Positions 1-7,227 of a stretch of DNA of 16,054 nucleotides are shown here, piece by piece. The translations under genes were made by a program, and so were the position numbers. Below the pieces are notes generated by a model. That model made no database searches. It had not been told where the DNA came from and worked only from the letters and a program-made list of their open reading frames with translations. How positions within the stretch are numbered: the stretch's first letter is position 1; each line of letters begins with the position of its first letter. Source of the DNA: Acidobacteriota bacterium (lineage in GTDB: Bacteria > Acidobacteriota > Terriglobia > Acidiferrales > UBA7541). Location of the stretch: NCBI GenBank assembly GCA_003224515.1, contig QHZC01000274.1, positions 1-16,054 of the forward strand. The letters run 5' to 3'.

Positions 1-1092
1 GGCTTTGCCGTCATTGTAGGTCGCCCCAGTAAAATTGCCGCCGCGCTCATCCTGTGTCGGCACGGTCGAAAAGGCATCGTACGGATTGCTCCCGCGCGAC
101 CCGTTCCATCCGCCGAAAAAGAACCACTTGTTTCCGCCGTTGAAAATCTTCGGAATGTTTAGCGGTCCGCCAACGTTCACGCCGAAGCGCGCCTGGTTGT
201 AATTTGCTTTCGGTGATTCAATTCCTGTCAGCGAATACGGTCTCGCATCCAGTCCGGAAGTATCGTCGGAGAAAGAGAGCACACCATGTGGCTGATTGAT
301 GTTAAAACCTTTCGGCATCCTGCCAAGGACGATCGCCCCGCCGCCGGTGCCGGGGCCCCCGCCACCCCCGAAGCCACCACCGCCTTCGCGTTGCACGCGA
401 TCGCGAAATTCCTGAACCCGTTGTTGCAGATCCTCTTCGCTACCGCCGCCAAAGTCCTGCGTCCGTCCCGGTGCGCCGCTGATGCTCACCGACTCCGTCG
501 GTCCCTCCGCCCCCGCGCCATTGAGGGGCAGGCTCGAAAGATCGCTGTTGCCCTGGCCCCCGTCCAGCCCGCCCGCTCCGCCCAAGCCGGAAGTTCCACC
601 GGCAAGCGAAGAAAGGGTGTTGTTCATCGCCAGGCTTTGAAAACCTCGGCCTGCCGCGGCAATTGTCGCGTTGTTGCTGTTTGACTGTTCCTGTTGGCGA
701 GAAGCCAGAATCAGTTCGGCATCCACTTTTGCGGATGGATTTTCCGGATTCAGCACCACTTCCTCGGTGAAAGCAGCGAATCCCATAAACTCCACGCGTA
801 CCACGTATCTCCCGCGGGTCAAGCCTGACAATCCGAATTTGCCTTCGGAGTTCGTCGCCGTCGAGTATTTTTTCCCCGTCAAGGTATTGGCCGCCGTAAC
901 CGTTACACCCGGCAGCGGAGTTTTTCCGCTTCGTGCCGAACCACTGATTTCATATGTTGGAACTGCGGCGGGAACAGTCGCGGACTGCGGCGTCGGTACC
1001 GGAGAGGACAGAGGATCCTGCGCACCCAGGCTTGACACAAAAAAAAGCGCGACGAAGTGGAGTATGAGGATGCCCCGAGCAATCGACTTCAA
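1..1092 (-). CDS. Oar-like TonB-dependent receptor, N-terminal part (runs off left edge)
   Basis: Outer-membrane receptor of the acidobacterial Oar-like type, presumably for TonB-driven uptake of a large ligand that I cannot name. Reading leftward from a TTG start at 1092 gives 364 codons with no stop. The start is chosen because GGGGGAGG lies about 8 nt upstream and the frame opens with a signal peptide (residues 1-25, hydrophobic ILILHFVALFFV, ending SLGAQ). Residues 47-130 form a carboxypeptidase-regulatory-like beta domain (PLPGVTV, NSEGKFGLSGL, GRYVVRVEFMGF). Residues 160-253 are low complexity with a run of glycines near 237-252. From 296 the sequence reads NYNQARFGVNVGGPLNIPKI and then KWFFFGGWNGSRG, typical of the first barrel strands of Oar proteins. 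No canonical plug is obvious between the glycine-rich part and the barrel. The gene follows the DUF5666 gene by 22 nt, so they probably share an mRNA. The rest of the barrel is outside the window. Family call sure; ligand unknown. Confidence 0.88.
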   Translation of the reverse strand, partial: MKSIARGILILHFVALFFVSSLGAQDPLSSPVPTPQSATVPAAVPTYEISGSARSGKTPLPGVTVTAANTLTGKKYSTATNSEGKFGLSGLTRGRYVVRVEFMGFAAFTEEVVLNPENPSAKVDAELILASRQQEQSNSNNATIAAAGRGFQSLAMNNTLSSLAGGTSGLGGAGGLDGGQGNSDLSSLPLNGAGAEGPTESVSISGAPGRTQDFGGGSEEDLQQRVQEFRDRVQREGGGGFGGGGGPGTGGGAIVLGRMPKGFNINQPHGVLSFSDDTSGLDARPYSLTGIESPKANYNQARFGVNVGGPLNIPKIFNGGNKWFFFGGWNGSRGSNPYDAFSTVPTQDERGGNFTGATYNDGKA

Positions 1093-1114
1093 ATCTTGGC
1101 CTCCCCCAGGTGAA

Positions 1115-1879
1115 CTATTGCTGCGGTTTTGGTGCGGTCGCAGGCTTACTTCCGGCTGGCGCGCTCCCGGCAGAACCCATTCCGCTCATCTTTCGCATCT
1201 CCTCCATCTGCTTCCATTGCTCGTCAGAGAAGACCATTACATTTTTCGGAACGAACGCATTATTCTCCACAGCTCCGCGCACCACTACGTGATCGCCGGG
1301 CTGGACGTCCGCCATCGTAATGCCTTCACGCCCTCTGCGGAGCGAAGTCTCCTCGTTCAGCTCCAGGGTTTGCGTGACGTTGTCCGGGCGCAGCACTGTG
1401 AGCTTCGGCGCGTCGACGGATTTCACTTCACCCACGACGAAGTCCTTTCCCAATTCGCCGAACCCTCGGCCACCGATGAGGCCGCCGCGCGTACCGCCGA
1501 TCATCTGTGCGGTCACGCGGTGATCCGCATTCTCCTCCCCGCGCACGAATACCATGTCGCCGACCTTGAAATCTTCTAGCTTGGCGCTTTGCCGGTCCTT
1601 GCGGTATTCCGTCTTATCCGTAATCTTCACTGCCACCGTTGCGCCGTCCGGCTTGGCCAATTCCAACGATCCTTTGTTGATCGCGGTGATCTTTCCAAAC
1701 AACGGCTGGCCCCGGCCCTCATTTGGTCCAGGTCTTTGGCCTGCCGCTGGAGGCGCCCCTTGTTCCTGGCCCGCTGTGGCAGGCGGGGGCGCTTGCGCTC
1801 GACCAACCGTTGCCGCAAGCAGTAACAGCAAACTTAAGCGCAAGAGTTGTTTCCTGTCGATTATCATGCCGTTCGCCAT
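1115..1879 (-). CDS. Secreted protein with two DUF5666-like modules
   Basis: Exported protein of 254 residues. The frame stays open to 2089, but I choose the ATG at 1879 because AGAGGG sits 6 nt upstream and the protein then starts with a clear signal peptide (LLRLSLLLLLAATVGRAQA, cleavage near residue 30). A Pro/Ala/Gly-rich linker (31-58) follows. Two similar small beta modules come next: residues 60-127 (GKITAINKGSLELAKPDG to VTAQMI) and 149-216 (GEVKSVDAPKLTVLRPDN to PKNVMV). Both show the DUF5666 pattern of a short beta hairpin followed by a GD-[MH]-V-x-V-RG strand. The tail from 218 is Met-, Ser- and Pro-rich. DUF5666 has no known reaction; a periplasmic ligand-binding or scaffold role is a guess. 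The gene sits 22 nt before the TonB receptor, so a joint role in the envelope is plausible. Family call firm, function unknown. Confidence 0.85.
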   Translation of the reverse strand: MANGMIIDRKQLLRLSLLLLLAATVGRAQAPPPATAGQEQGAPPAAGQRPGPNEGRGQPLFGKITAINKGSLELAKPDGATVAVKITDKTEYRKDRQSAKLEDFKVGDMVFVRGEENADHRVTAQMIGGTRGGLIGGRGFGELGKDFVVGEVKSVDAPKLTVLRPDNVTQTLELNEETSLRRGREGITMADVQPGDHVVVRGAVENNAFVPKNVMVFSDEQWKQMEEMRKMSGMGSAGSAPAGSKPATAPKPQQ

Positions 1880-2193
1880 AGCAAACCCTCTCATCCTTAA
1901 TGACGTAAGCCCAAGCTTCAAAGTAACGCCACGCAACCTCTCCGGCCAGTGATAATTCCTCCCTTTCCTAGTTTCCTCAAAAACGACACTAAAGTTCCCG
2001 CACGAACTCGCTGCAAACACCGACTTGCGCAAAACACAACCGAATCCAATGGTTTTTCTTCTTTCTTGGCTTTCCACCTGCTCTCCCACCGAGGAAGACC
2101 GCGCCTGAAAGCCGCCTGCCGCCCGCTCAACGCCCTAGATTCGAATGTGCCCCGCAGTCGCTTCAGCCGCCGGAGGCGGAGGGATAACTCAAG
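1880..2193. other. Intergenic stretch upstream of the DUF5666 gene
   Basis: I see no convincing gene here. The minus-strand frame of the DUF5666 gene stays open to 2089, but the sequence before the signal peptide is not protein-like. The promoter of the DUF5666-receptor operon should lie here on the minus strand; I could not pick a -35/-10 pair with confidence. Confidence 0.5.
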
Positions 2194-2289
2194 ATGAAAA
2201 GCGCGAAAATTCCGAATATTGCTTTGCTCGCTGCCGGTAAGGTAACCGCTTGCGCACAAACGGAGCAACAGACCGCTGATCAGGGGTGA
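2194..2289 (+). pseudogene. 31-codon ORF with good ribosome site, possible remnant of a Rossmann-type gene
   Basis: ATG at 2194 is preceded by GGAGGG at 2178-2183, a 10-nt spacing. The peptide begins MKSAKIPNIALLAAGKVTA and stops at 2287-2289. The IALLAAGKVT stretch resembles the first beta-strand and glycine loop that open Rossmann-fold proteins, but the sequence loses that character at once and ends. It may be the decayed start of a former gene, a genuine tiny peptide, or chance. Low confidence. Confidence 0.25.
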
Positions 2290-2348
2290 CTCGAGCACCG
2301 CCAAGGAGACAGGAAAGAAGAATGCCGATCGCTCGGCAACCCTAACGC

Positions 2349-2624
2349 TCATTTTTCGCGCAGGATGACTTCCCCATGACCCACGGGCTGGTCATTCAGC
2401 CACAAGCGGTACTTGTACGTCGCCGCTTTGCTTCCAGGGCGCGGCGGGCCGCTGAGCAGGCGCATGCCCGCCGGCGCCTGAAAAACGTTCGACGAAAACG
2501 GACACCGGTTGACATCGAATTCGACGCGCAAATTGCCCGCGTCGGAGATCCACGAGACCTGGTCGTCTTCATCGATCACGACGACTTGCGGGATAAGTCC
2601 AACGAGTACAGGGCGTTCAGCCAT
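2349..2624 (-). CDS. Small beta-rich (cupredoxin-like?) hypothetical protein
   Basis: A 91-residue protein with no signal peptide or membrane segment, so probably cytoplasmic. It alternates short hydrophobic strands (VVVIDEDDQVSWISD, LRVEFDVNRCPF, KYRLWLNDQ, HGEVILREK), suggesting a small beta sandwich. The layout of W-x-S, a CPFSS loop and a C-terminal YKYRLWLNDQPVGHGEVIL hairpin recalls small cupredoxin-like proteins that I associate with acidobacterial genomes, but a full set of His/Cys/Met copper ligands is not evident and I do not claim metal binding. The start is uncertain. ATG at 2624 (MAERPVLV) fits the fold best but has only a weak, distant GGGG as ribosome site. An in-frame ATG at 2696, with AGGG just before it, would add 24 residues that do not look conserved. 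The gene stands alone, facing away from the desaturase gene. Confidence 0.62.
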   Translation of the reverse strand: MAERPVLVGLIPQVVVIDEDDQVSWISDAGNLRVEFDVNRCPFSSNVFQAPAGMRLLSGPPRPGSKAATYKYRLWLNDQPVGHGEVILREK

Positions 2625-2752
2625 TTTTCTGGGTGACCCCGATGCCTTTCCGGGGTCGATGCTCCTGATTCTATCGGTGCACAGGGACGATAGCATAATC
2701 CCTGGAAAGAATTCTTATGAGCCTGCTCGCAGCGCCGGCGAGGCCCAAGTTA

Positions 2753-2778
2753 GTGAAACTTAATCTGTGATGTTTCAC
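2753..2778. repeat. 7-bp inverted repeat between divergent genes
   Basis: GTGAAAC at 2753-2759 and GTTTCAC at 2772-2778 are perfect inverted copies with 12 nt between them. The dyad lies between the minus-strand gene ending upstream at 2624-2696 and the plus-strand desaturase, where an operator or small hairpin would be expected. The binding partner is unknown. Confidence 0.4.
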
Positions 2779-2959
2779 AACCAACCTGTACCCTCGGGCA
2801 TCCATACGATACGGATGTAACCTGTACTTCGCTGCGCTTGACCGTTCTTCCGCGCAACCGTACACTGAAATTGTTGATTCGTGGCGCGAAGTTCCGGCTG
2901 GACCTCTGCGCTCGCGGAAAGATGCACTAAGAAGCGTCTCAACCTGGACGCGGAGGATT

Positions 2960-3784
2960 TTGCCGGATGGCTTCAGCTTCTCGCTATTTGTCTATACCGC
3001 TACCGAACGGCTCGCGGATTTCCGTTCTTCTTTCCTTGCCCTTTGCGCTCATTCACATCGCCTCGCTGCTAATTTTCTTCATCTGGTCGTGAGGATGTTC
3101 TTTGTCACGGCGGGCTATCACCGCTATTTTTCACACCGCTCGTTTAAAACCAGTCGGGTGTTCCAGTTTGTAATCGCTTTCATGGCTATGACCTCTTCGC
3201 AGAAGGGCGTGCTCTGGTGGGCGGCGCATCACCGCCACCATCACCGGCATTCGGACCAGGAGCTGGATTTGCATTCGCCGACGCTTTTCGGATTCTTCTG
3301 GTCGCACGTTGGCTGGATCATCTCTGATAAATACAACGACACACGGATCGAATATATCGCCGACTTCGCAAAGTTTCCCGAGCTGCGCTGGCTGAACAAG
3401 TACCACCTGGTGCCGCCCGCCGCGCTCGCCGTCGTGCTGTGGCTGATCGGCGGATGGCCGTTGTTCATCTGGGGCTTCTGCCTGAGCACCGTGCTGCTGT
3501 GGCACGACACCTTCACAATCAATTCGCTCTCGCATCTTTTCGGTTCGCGCCGCTACCAGACCACCGACACCAGCCGCAACAACTGGCTCCTCGCCCTGCT
3601 CACGCTCGGTGAGGGCTGGCACAACAACCATCATCACTTTATGGCTTCGGCGCGCCAGGGCTTCTTCTGGTGGGAGATTGACATCACTTATTACACGCTG
3701 AAGGTCATGTCCTGGTTCGGGATCGTCTGGGACCTCCGCAAAGTGCCCGTGCATCTGCTCACCCAAGACCGGCTCGCGGCCTAA
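2960..3784 (+). CDS. Membrane fatty-acid desaturase (acyl-CoA delta-9 type), frame-disrupted at the N-terminus
   Basis: Di-iron desaturase of the membrane family, which inserts a double bond into acyl chains using oxygen. All three histidine boxes are present: HRYFSH just after 3110, HHRHHHRHSD near 3227-3256, and GEGWHNNHHHF near 3610-3642. The C-terminus GFFWWEIDITYYTLK and WDLRKVP is family-typical. Only the part from about 3080 on (VVRMFFVTAGYHRYF) is homologous in this frame. The 40 codons before it in the open frame, from TTG 2960, do not resemble the family. The expected N-terminal helix is encoded one frame away at 2967-3092, which also owns the best ribosome site. About 14-17 residues covering the second helix seem missing between the two parts. 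A product could only start at ATG 3095 or by frameshifting. I infer a decayed gene or a sequence error; the family call is firm. Confidence 0.82.
   Translation: MPDGFSFSLFVYTATERLADFRSSFLALCAHSHRLAANFLHLVVRMFFVTAGYHRYFSHRSFKTSRVFQFVIAFMAMTSSQKGVLWWAAHHRHHHRHSDQELDLHSPTLFGFFWSHVGWIISDKYNDTRIEYIADFAKFPELRWLNKYHLVPPAALAVVLWLIGGWPLFIWGFCLSTVLLWHDTFTINSLSHLFGSRRYQTTDTSRNNWLLALLTLGEGWHNNHHHFMASARQGFFWWEIDITYYTLKVMSWFGIVWDLRKVPVHLLTQDRLAA
2967..3092 (+). pseudogene. Out-of-frame N-terminal fragment of the desaturase
   Basis: ATG at 2967 follows GGAGG (2952-2956) by 10 nt, the best start signal in this area. It opens a 41-codon frame ending at TGA 3090-3092. The peptide MASASRYLSIPLPNGSRISV continues as LLSLPFALIHIASLLIFFIW, the usual start and first helix of this desaturase family (IHLA..-type helix). 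The family normally continues through a second helix into VVRMF..TAGYHRYF. Here that continuation appears in a different frame, immediately overlapping the stop. The fragment therefore belongs to the gene that continues to 3784. Confidence 0.7.
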
Positions 3785-3809
3785 AACAGAACCATCTAAG
3801 ATTTGGGGG

Positions 3810-3840
3810 ACCGGTATTCCTGCCGGTGCAATCTCTTTTT
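3810..3840 (+). terminator. Weak terminator-like hairpin after the desaturase
   Basis: ACCGG (3810-3814) pairs with CCGGT (3823-3827) around an 8-nt loop. A pyrimidine run ending in TTTTT (3836-3840) follows, but 8 nt after the stem. The stem is short and the T-run displaced, so it is a weak candidate only. Confidence 0.25.
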
Positions 3841-3856
3841 GCTGACTGAAGCCCGA

Positions 3857-3952
3857 ACAGCCACTTTCTTCGGGGAGTTCTCTAGAAGCAAGGGAGATCC
3901 CCTCGGTGTCCTTTAAGGGTGCATGCCATTCTGCAAGATCTAAAGTGGCTGT
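3857..3952. repeat. 11-bp inverted repeat in the leader of the GAF gene
   Basis: ACAGCCACTTT at 3857-3867 and AAAGTGGCTGT at 3942-3952 are perfect inverted copies 74 nt apart. The interval holds smaller symmetries such as GGGA-GA-TCCC. It could fold as a closed stem with a structured interior, or be the ends of a tiny element. I cannot match it to a known RNA or insertion element. Confidence 0.45.
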
Positions 3953-4004
3953 ATTTTCAGTGAGTCGGGAACGCTGCCCCGTATCTATAATGAGGCCTAT
4001 GGTC

Positions 4005-4469
4005 ATGGAGCGCGACAAAATAGTGACCGACCTCTACAACCTCGTTTCAACCGCGAAGGACCGGATTGCCGCTCTTCGAGGCAGCGCTGAACTTCTCAGG
4101 AGTACCGGGAGCTATCGCTGGGTCGGACTTTATGAAGCGGACCGTGCCGCGGGCACAGTGACGAACATGGTCTGGGCTGGGCCGGGTGCGCCTGAGTATC
4201 CGACGTTTCCCATCACCAAGGGGCTGACTGGCGCTGCCATTTCCTCCCGGAAAACAGTGAATATCGGGGAGGTCACGGCCGATCCACGGTATCTCACGGC
4301 CTTTGGAACGACGAGGTCGGAGATCGTTGTTCCCGTGTTCGACTGGGCAGGCGAGAATGTGGTTGGCACGATTGACGTTGAAAGTGAAAAGCCAAATGCA
4401 TTTGGTGAAGACGTTGTGGCTCTTCTCGAAGCCTGCTCCATTGTAATCCGGCCGCTCTGGCCCCGCTGA
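4005..4469 (+). CDS. GAF-domain protein, soluble
   Basis: A 154-residue cytoplasmic protein that is essentially one GAF domain (about residues 20-150). Landmarks are YRWVGLYEAD (37-46), FPITKGLTGAAISSRKTVNI (68-87), and TRSEIVVPVFD followed by NVVGTIDVESEKPNAF (103-133). The arrangement resembles free methionine-R-sulfoxide reductase, a catalytic GAF enzyme. However, that enzyme uses cysteines around its G-x-C-G-x-A loop and its ACD-S motif; here those places read GLTGAAI and FGTTRSE with no Cys. The only Cys (144) is in the last helix. The protein is therefore more likely a small-molecule sensor or binding protein than a reductase. Start choice: ATG 4005 has GAGG 9 nt upstream; ATGs at 3990 and 3999 are in frame but have poorer spacing. 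The frame's extension to 3906 is not protein-like. Confidence 0.78.
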   Translation: MERDKIVTDLYNLVSTAKDRIAALRGSAELLRSTGSYRWVGLYEADRAAGTVTNMVWAGPGAPEYPTFPITKGLTGAAISSRKTVNIGEVTADPRYLTAFGTTRSEIVVPVFDWAGENVVGTIDVESEKPNAFGEDVVALLEACSIVIRPLWPR

Positions 4470-4531
4470 TTTCGACATTCTAGTTGAGCCCTACGGGCCG
4501 CGCATCTTCTCTCCGCGATATACTTTCGCGC

Positions 4532-5818
4532 ATGCCTTTCGGCAATGGGTTTAACAGAATTATTTCATGCTGCGTTTTTTGCGCCGCTTCCTGCGGGACG
4601 ACAGTGGCCCAATCCACTCGTTACTCTGTAAAGCTGGTGCCGGATTTCGAGCGCCAACTCTTCTATGGTGACGAGACTATCGAATTTCAAGCCGATGCGG
4701 GTGAAGTCCAGTGGCAGAAGCAGGCCGGCTTGCACGTCGCCAGCGCGAGCGTTGCTGATGGAGAGGTGACCGTGGGCGAACAAGCAGTGCGCGTCCGCTT
4801 GCGTTCGGGCGGCAGGCACCGTTTGAAGTTGAAATACACGGCGGCTGCGGGGCGAGGCGTCCAATGGTTTGCGGACAACGCCGGGCTGGCTACGGCATTT
4901 TACTGCGAGTCGTGGATGGTCTGTGGCAATTCACCTGGCCAGCGCGCCACGCTTCAACTCGAGATTGCCGTTCTTTTCAGGCCGCTGACCCACGGTGCGA
5001 GTGGATTCCGGGCCGTGGGACCCGGGCGCAGGGACAAGGAGTGGCGCGACCGAGATGCCGATCACTTTGTTTTTGAGCAGAGCGCTCCGGTGCAAACGTA
5101 TTTGTTCAGCTTTGCCGTTGCACGGCTTGCCGTTGCGGTCGATGGCATCTTTTCGATTTACGCGCAGAGAACGGATGCAAGTAAGGCGGCGTTCGCCAAG
5201 ACTGCCGATGCCTATGCGTTTCTGCGCGCCGCGGCTTCGGTCGATCCGATGAACTCCGACTACACGCAGGCGTTTTTGCCGGGGCCCAGCATGGGACAAG
5301 AGGCCGCGGGCATGGCGCTTATGTCCCAGGAGGACCTTGCCAATCTCGTCGCCAACGATGACGTGCAGTTGATGGCTCATGAATTGGCGCATCAATGGTG
5401 GGGCGTGACGGTGGGGATTCGCTCGTGGTCCGACTTCTGGCTAAACGAAGGGTTTGCCGAGTTCATGGCTGATGCCTATATCGAAAAACACCAGGGGCGC
5501 GCAGCGTACGACAAGCAAATCGCGGAATTGCAAGATCGCATGAACAAATTGCGCGAAGCCGGGAAGGATCGCCCGCTGCATTGGGAAAAGTGGAAGGACG
5601 CACAGGAGGCTCTGGGGCAAATCCCATACGTGAAGGGAGCGTTGTTCCTGGACCGTCTGAGGACGGAGCTGGGCGAGGAGATTTTCTGGAGGGGAATTGG
5701 TTTGTACACCTCCGCCAACGCGCGCCGGCTTGTGGACTCCAGAGATTTCGAGCGGGCCATGGAAAAGACGAGCGGCCGCGACCTGCGGGCGCTATTCGAT
5801 GAAGAGGTCTATCGCTGA
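4532..5818 (+). CDS. Compact secreted M1-family metallopeptidase
   Basis: Zinc peptidase of the M1 (gluzincin aminopeptidase) family, exported by a signal peptide (residues 1-28, RIISCCVFCAASCGTTVAQ). The zinc site is intact: HELAHQWWG with His283, Glu284 and His287, and NEGFAEF with Glu306, exactly the HExxH-18-E spacing. IPYVKGALFLDRL carries the usual late tyrosine. The N-terminal beta domain ends with PVQTYLFSFAVARL. The exopeptidase GxMEN loop is degenerate: PSMGQEAAGMALMS aligns there, keeping the Gly and Glu but not the Met-Glu-Asn order, so true aminopeptidase activity is doubtful. At 428 residues the protein lacks the C-terminal domains of PepN-type enzymes. The start at ATG 4532 is chosen for the signal peptide; no clear ribosome site is seen there or at the in-frame TTG 4484. 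The promoter may lie within or before the GAF gene, 62 nt upstream. Confidence 0.86.
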   Translation: MPFGNGFNRIISCCVFCAASCGTTVAQSTRYSVKLVPDFERQLFYGDETIEFQADAGEVQWQKQAGLHVASASVADGEVTVGEQAVRVRLRSGGRHRLKLKYTAAAGRGVQWFADNAGLATAFYCESWMVCGNSPGQRATLQLEIAVLFRPLTHGASGFRAVGPGRRDKEWRDRDADHFVFEQSAPVQTYLFSFAVARLAVAVDGIFSIYAQRTDASKAAFAKTADAYAFLRAAASVDPMNSDYTQAFLPGPSMGQEAAGMALMSQEDLANLVANDDVQLMAHELAHQWWGVTVGIRSWSDFWLNEGFAEFMADAYIEKHQGRAAYDKQIAELQDRMNKLREAGKDRPLHWEKWKDAQEALGQIPYVKGALFLDRLRTELGEEIFWRGIGLYTSANARRLVDSRDFERAMEKTSGRDLRALFDEEVYR

Positions 5819-5953
5819 AATTAGGCTGGTTAGGTTGCCGGCTTCAAGCGTCCATCTTTCTTTCAAGCTTTGGGTTAACACTTCCGGGCCGCTTGGCGTC
5901 TTGGCTGCATGTAAACGGAACACCAAACGCCGACGGCGTCAGGAAGGCCAGCC

Positions 5954-7159
5954 ATGCCACAAAAACTATTGTTCTTACTGCTCTACGTTTTGCTCGTCTG
6001 CAGCTTTGCCATGTCCTCCCATTCCTTGGGCGGCGAGGCCCGCCCTGTCTACTCCAGTCTTACGGCGCACGAATGGGGCACCTTTACCTCGATCGCTGGC
6101 AGGGATGGCAGTGCCGTCGAATGGTCGCCGCTTACGGCCTCCACGGACCTTCCCGCGTTCGTCGAACACTTTCCTAATCCCGGTTTCAAACTCGGGCTGC
6201 GTGGCACGGTACGGATGGAAACGCCGGTCCTCTACTTTTATAGCTCAAAAGAAGAGACCATATCGGTCAGCGTGGCTTTCGCCAAAGGTGTGATCACGGA
6301 GTGGTATCCGCACGCCAACCGCGTCGAGCCTGCCGCAAACCTTCATAACCCGATTCTCCAGCAAGCAAGCGCCAGCGGAAATATCGCTTGGGATTCGGTC
6401 ACGCTTGCGCCAAATGGGAGACCGGATTTCCCGCGCGAAGACCGAAACAATCACTATTTCACAGCGCGGATGACTTCTTCGACGCCCGTCCGAGTGAAGA
6501 CCCCAGCCGGTGAGCAGCAGGAAAAATTTCTCTTCTATCGCGGCGTTTCTGCGTTTTCCGTCCCGCTTTCCGCGATGTTGGACACGGAAGGCAAGGTGCG
6601 GATCAAGAATAATGGCGATCAGGAGGTCCCAACAACCATTCTCTTCGAGCGGCGCGGCGAGAAAGTGGGCTACCGGATCGGAGGTTCGCTCCAGAATGAA
6701 GCGATTCTAGATGCGCCGGAGCTGACCGCTACAATCGATGACCTGGGCCGGGATCTGGAAGGAATCCTGGTTGCCCAAGGTCTCTATCAGGACGAAGCCC
6801 GCGCTATGGTCGAAACCTGGCGGAGCTCCTGGTTTGAGGAAGGCAGCCGTCTCCTGTATATCGTTCCCGCGGCGTTCGTGAACGAAGTCCTGTCACTTTC
6901 GATCAATCCCGCGCCGGCGCAAACCGTGCGAGTGTTTGTGGGCCGGCTAGAACTCGTCACACCGGCAACGGCGCAAGCAATCCAGAAGGCGTTTGCCGTT
7001 CGCGATGCTGCGACTTTGAAAACGTACGACCGGTTCCTGGAACCGATTCTCAGAACGATGATCAAAAGGGAAACGAATCCGGAGCAAGCGCGCCGATTCC
7101 AGGACTACCTGAATTCCGTTTACCATCGGATGGTGGCGCAGAACCTGGGCCGAAACTAA
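5954..7159 (+). CDS. Exported protein of unknown function (HEWGTFTS-type)
   Basis: A 401-residue protein with a signal peptide (LLFLLLYVLLVCSFAM, cleavage probably near residue 28) and no further membrane helix, so periplasmic or secreted. ATG 5954 follows AGGAAGG (5941-5947) at good spacing. A small hairpin, ACGCC-GAC-GGCGT (5927-5939), precedes the ribosome site. The mature N-terminus carries TAHEWGTFTSIAGRDG, then METPVLYFYSSKEE, ITEWYPHA, a beta-rich middle (KFLFYRGVSAFSVPL, LFERRGEKVGYRIGG) and a helical C-terminus (ALA/ARA-rich, QARRFQDYLNSVYHRMVAQ). I associate the HEWGTFTS opening with uncharacterised exported proteins of Acidobacteria, Verrucomicrobia and Planctomycetes, but I know of no assigned activity. 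It lies 135 nt after the M1 peptidase on the same strand and could be co-expressed with it. Confidence 0.8.
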   Translation: MPQKLLFLLLYVLLVCSFAMSSHSLGGEARPVYSSLTAHEWGTFTSIAGRDGSAVEWSPLTASTDLPAFVEHFPNPGFKLGLRGTVRMETPVLYFYSSKEETISVSVAFAKGVITEWYPHANRVEPAANLHNPILQQASASGNIAWDSVTLAPNGRPDFPREDRNNHYFTARMTSSTPVRVKTPAGEQQEKFLFYRGVSAFSVPLSAMLDTEGKVRIKNNGDQEVPTTILFERRGEKVGYRIGGSLQNEAILDAPELTATIDDLGRDLEGILVAQGLYQDEARAMVETWRSSWFEEGSRLLYIVPAAFVNEVLSLSINPAPAQTVRVFVGRLELVTPATAQAIQKAFAVRDAATLKTYDRFLEPILRTMIKRETNPEQARRFQDYLNSVYHRMVAQNLGRN

Positions 7160-7227
7160 CTGGCCTTGTGCTCACTCTGCTCGACTCGCCAGGGATGACA
7201 GGCGCCGCGTCAGCAACCTCTGCTACT

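Noticed and set aside
671..1579. 302-codon open frame on the plus strand
   Set aside because: It lies antisense across the TonB receptor and DUF5666 genes. Its translation has no recognisable motifs, whereas both minus-strand frames are clear families.
3131..4018. 295-codon open frame on the minus strand
   Set aside because: It is antisense to the desaturase catalytic part; its His- and Arg-rich translation mirrors the histidine boxes and is not protein-like.
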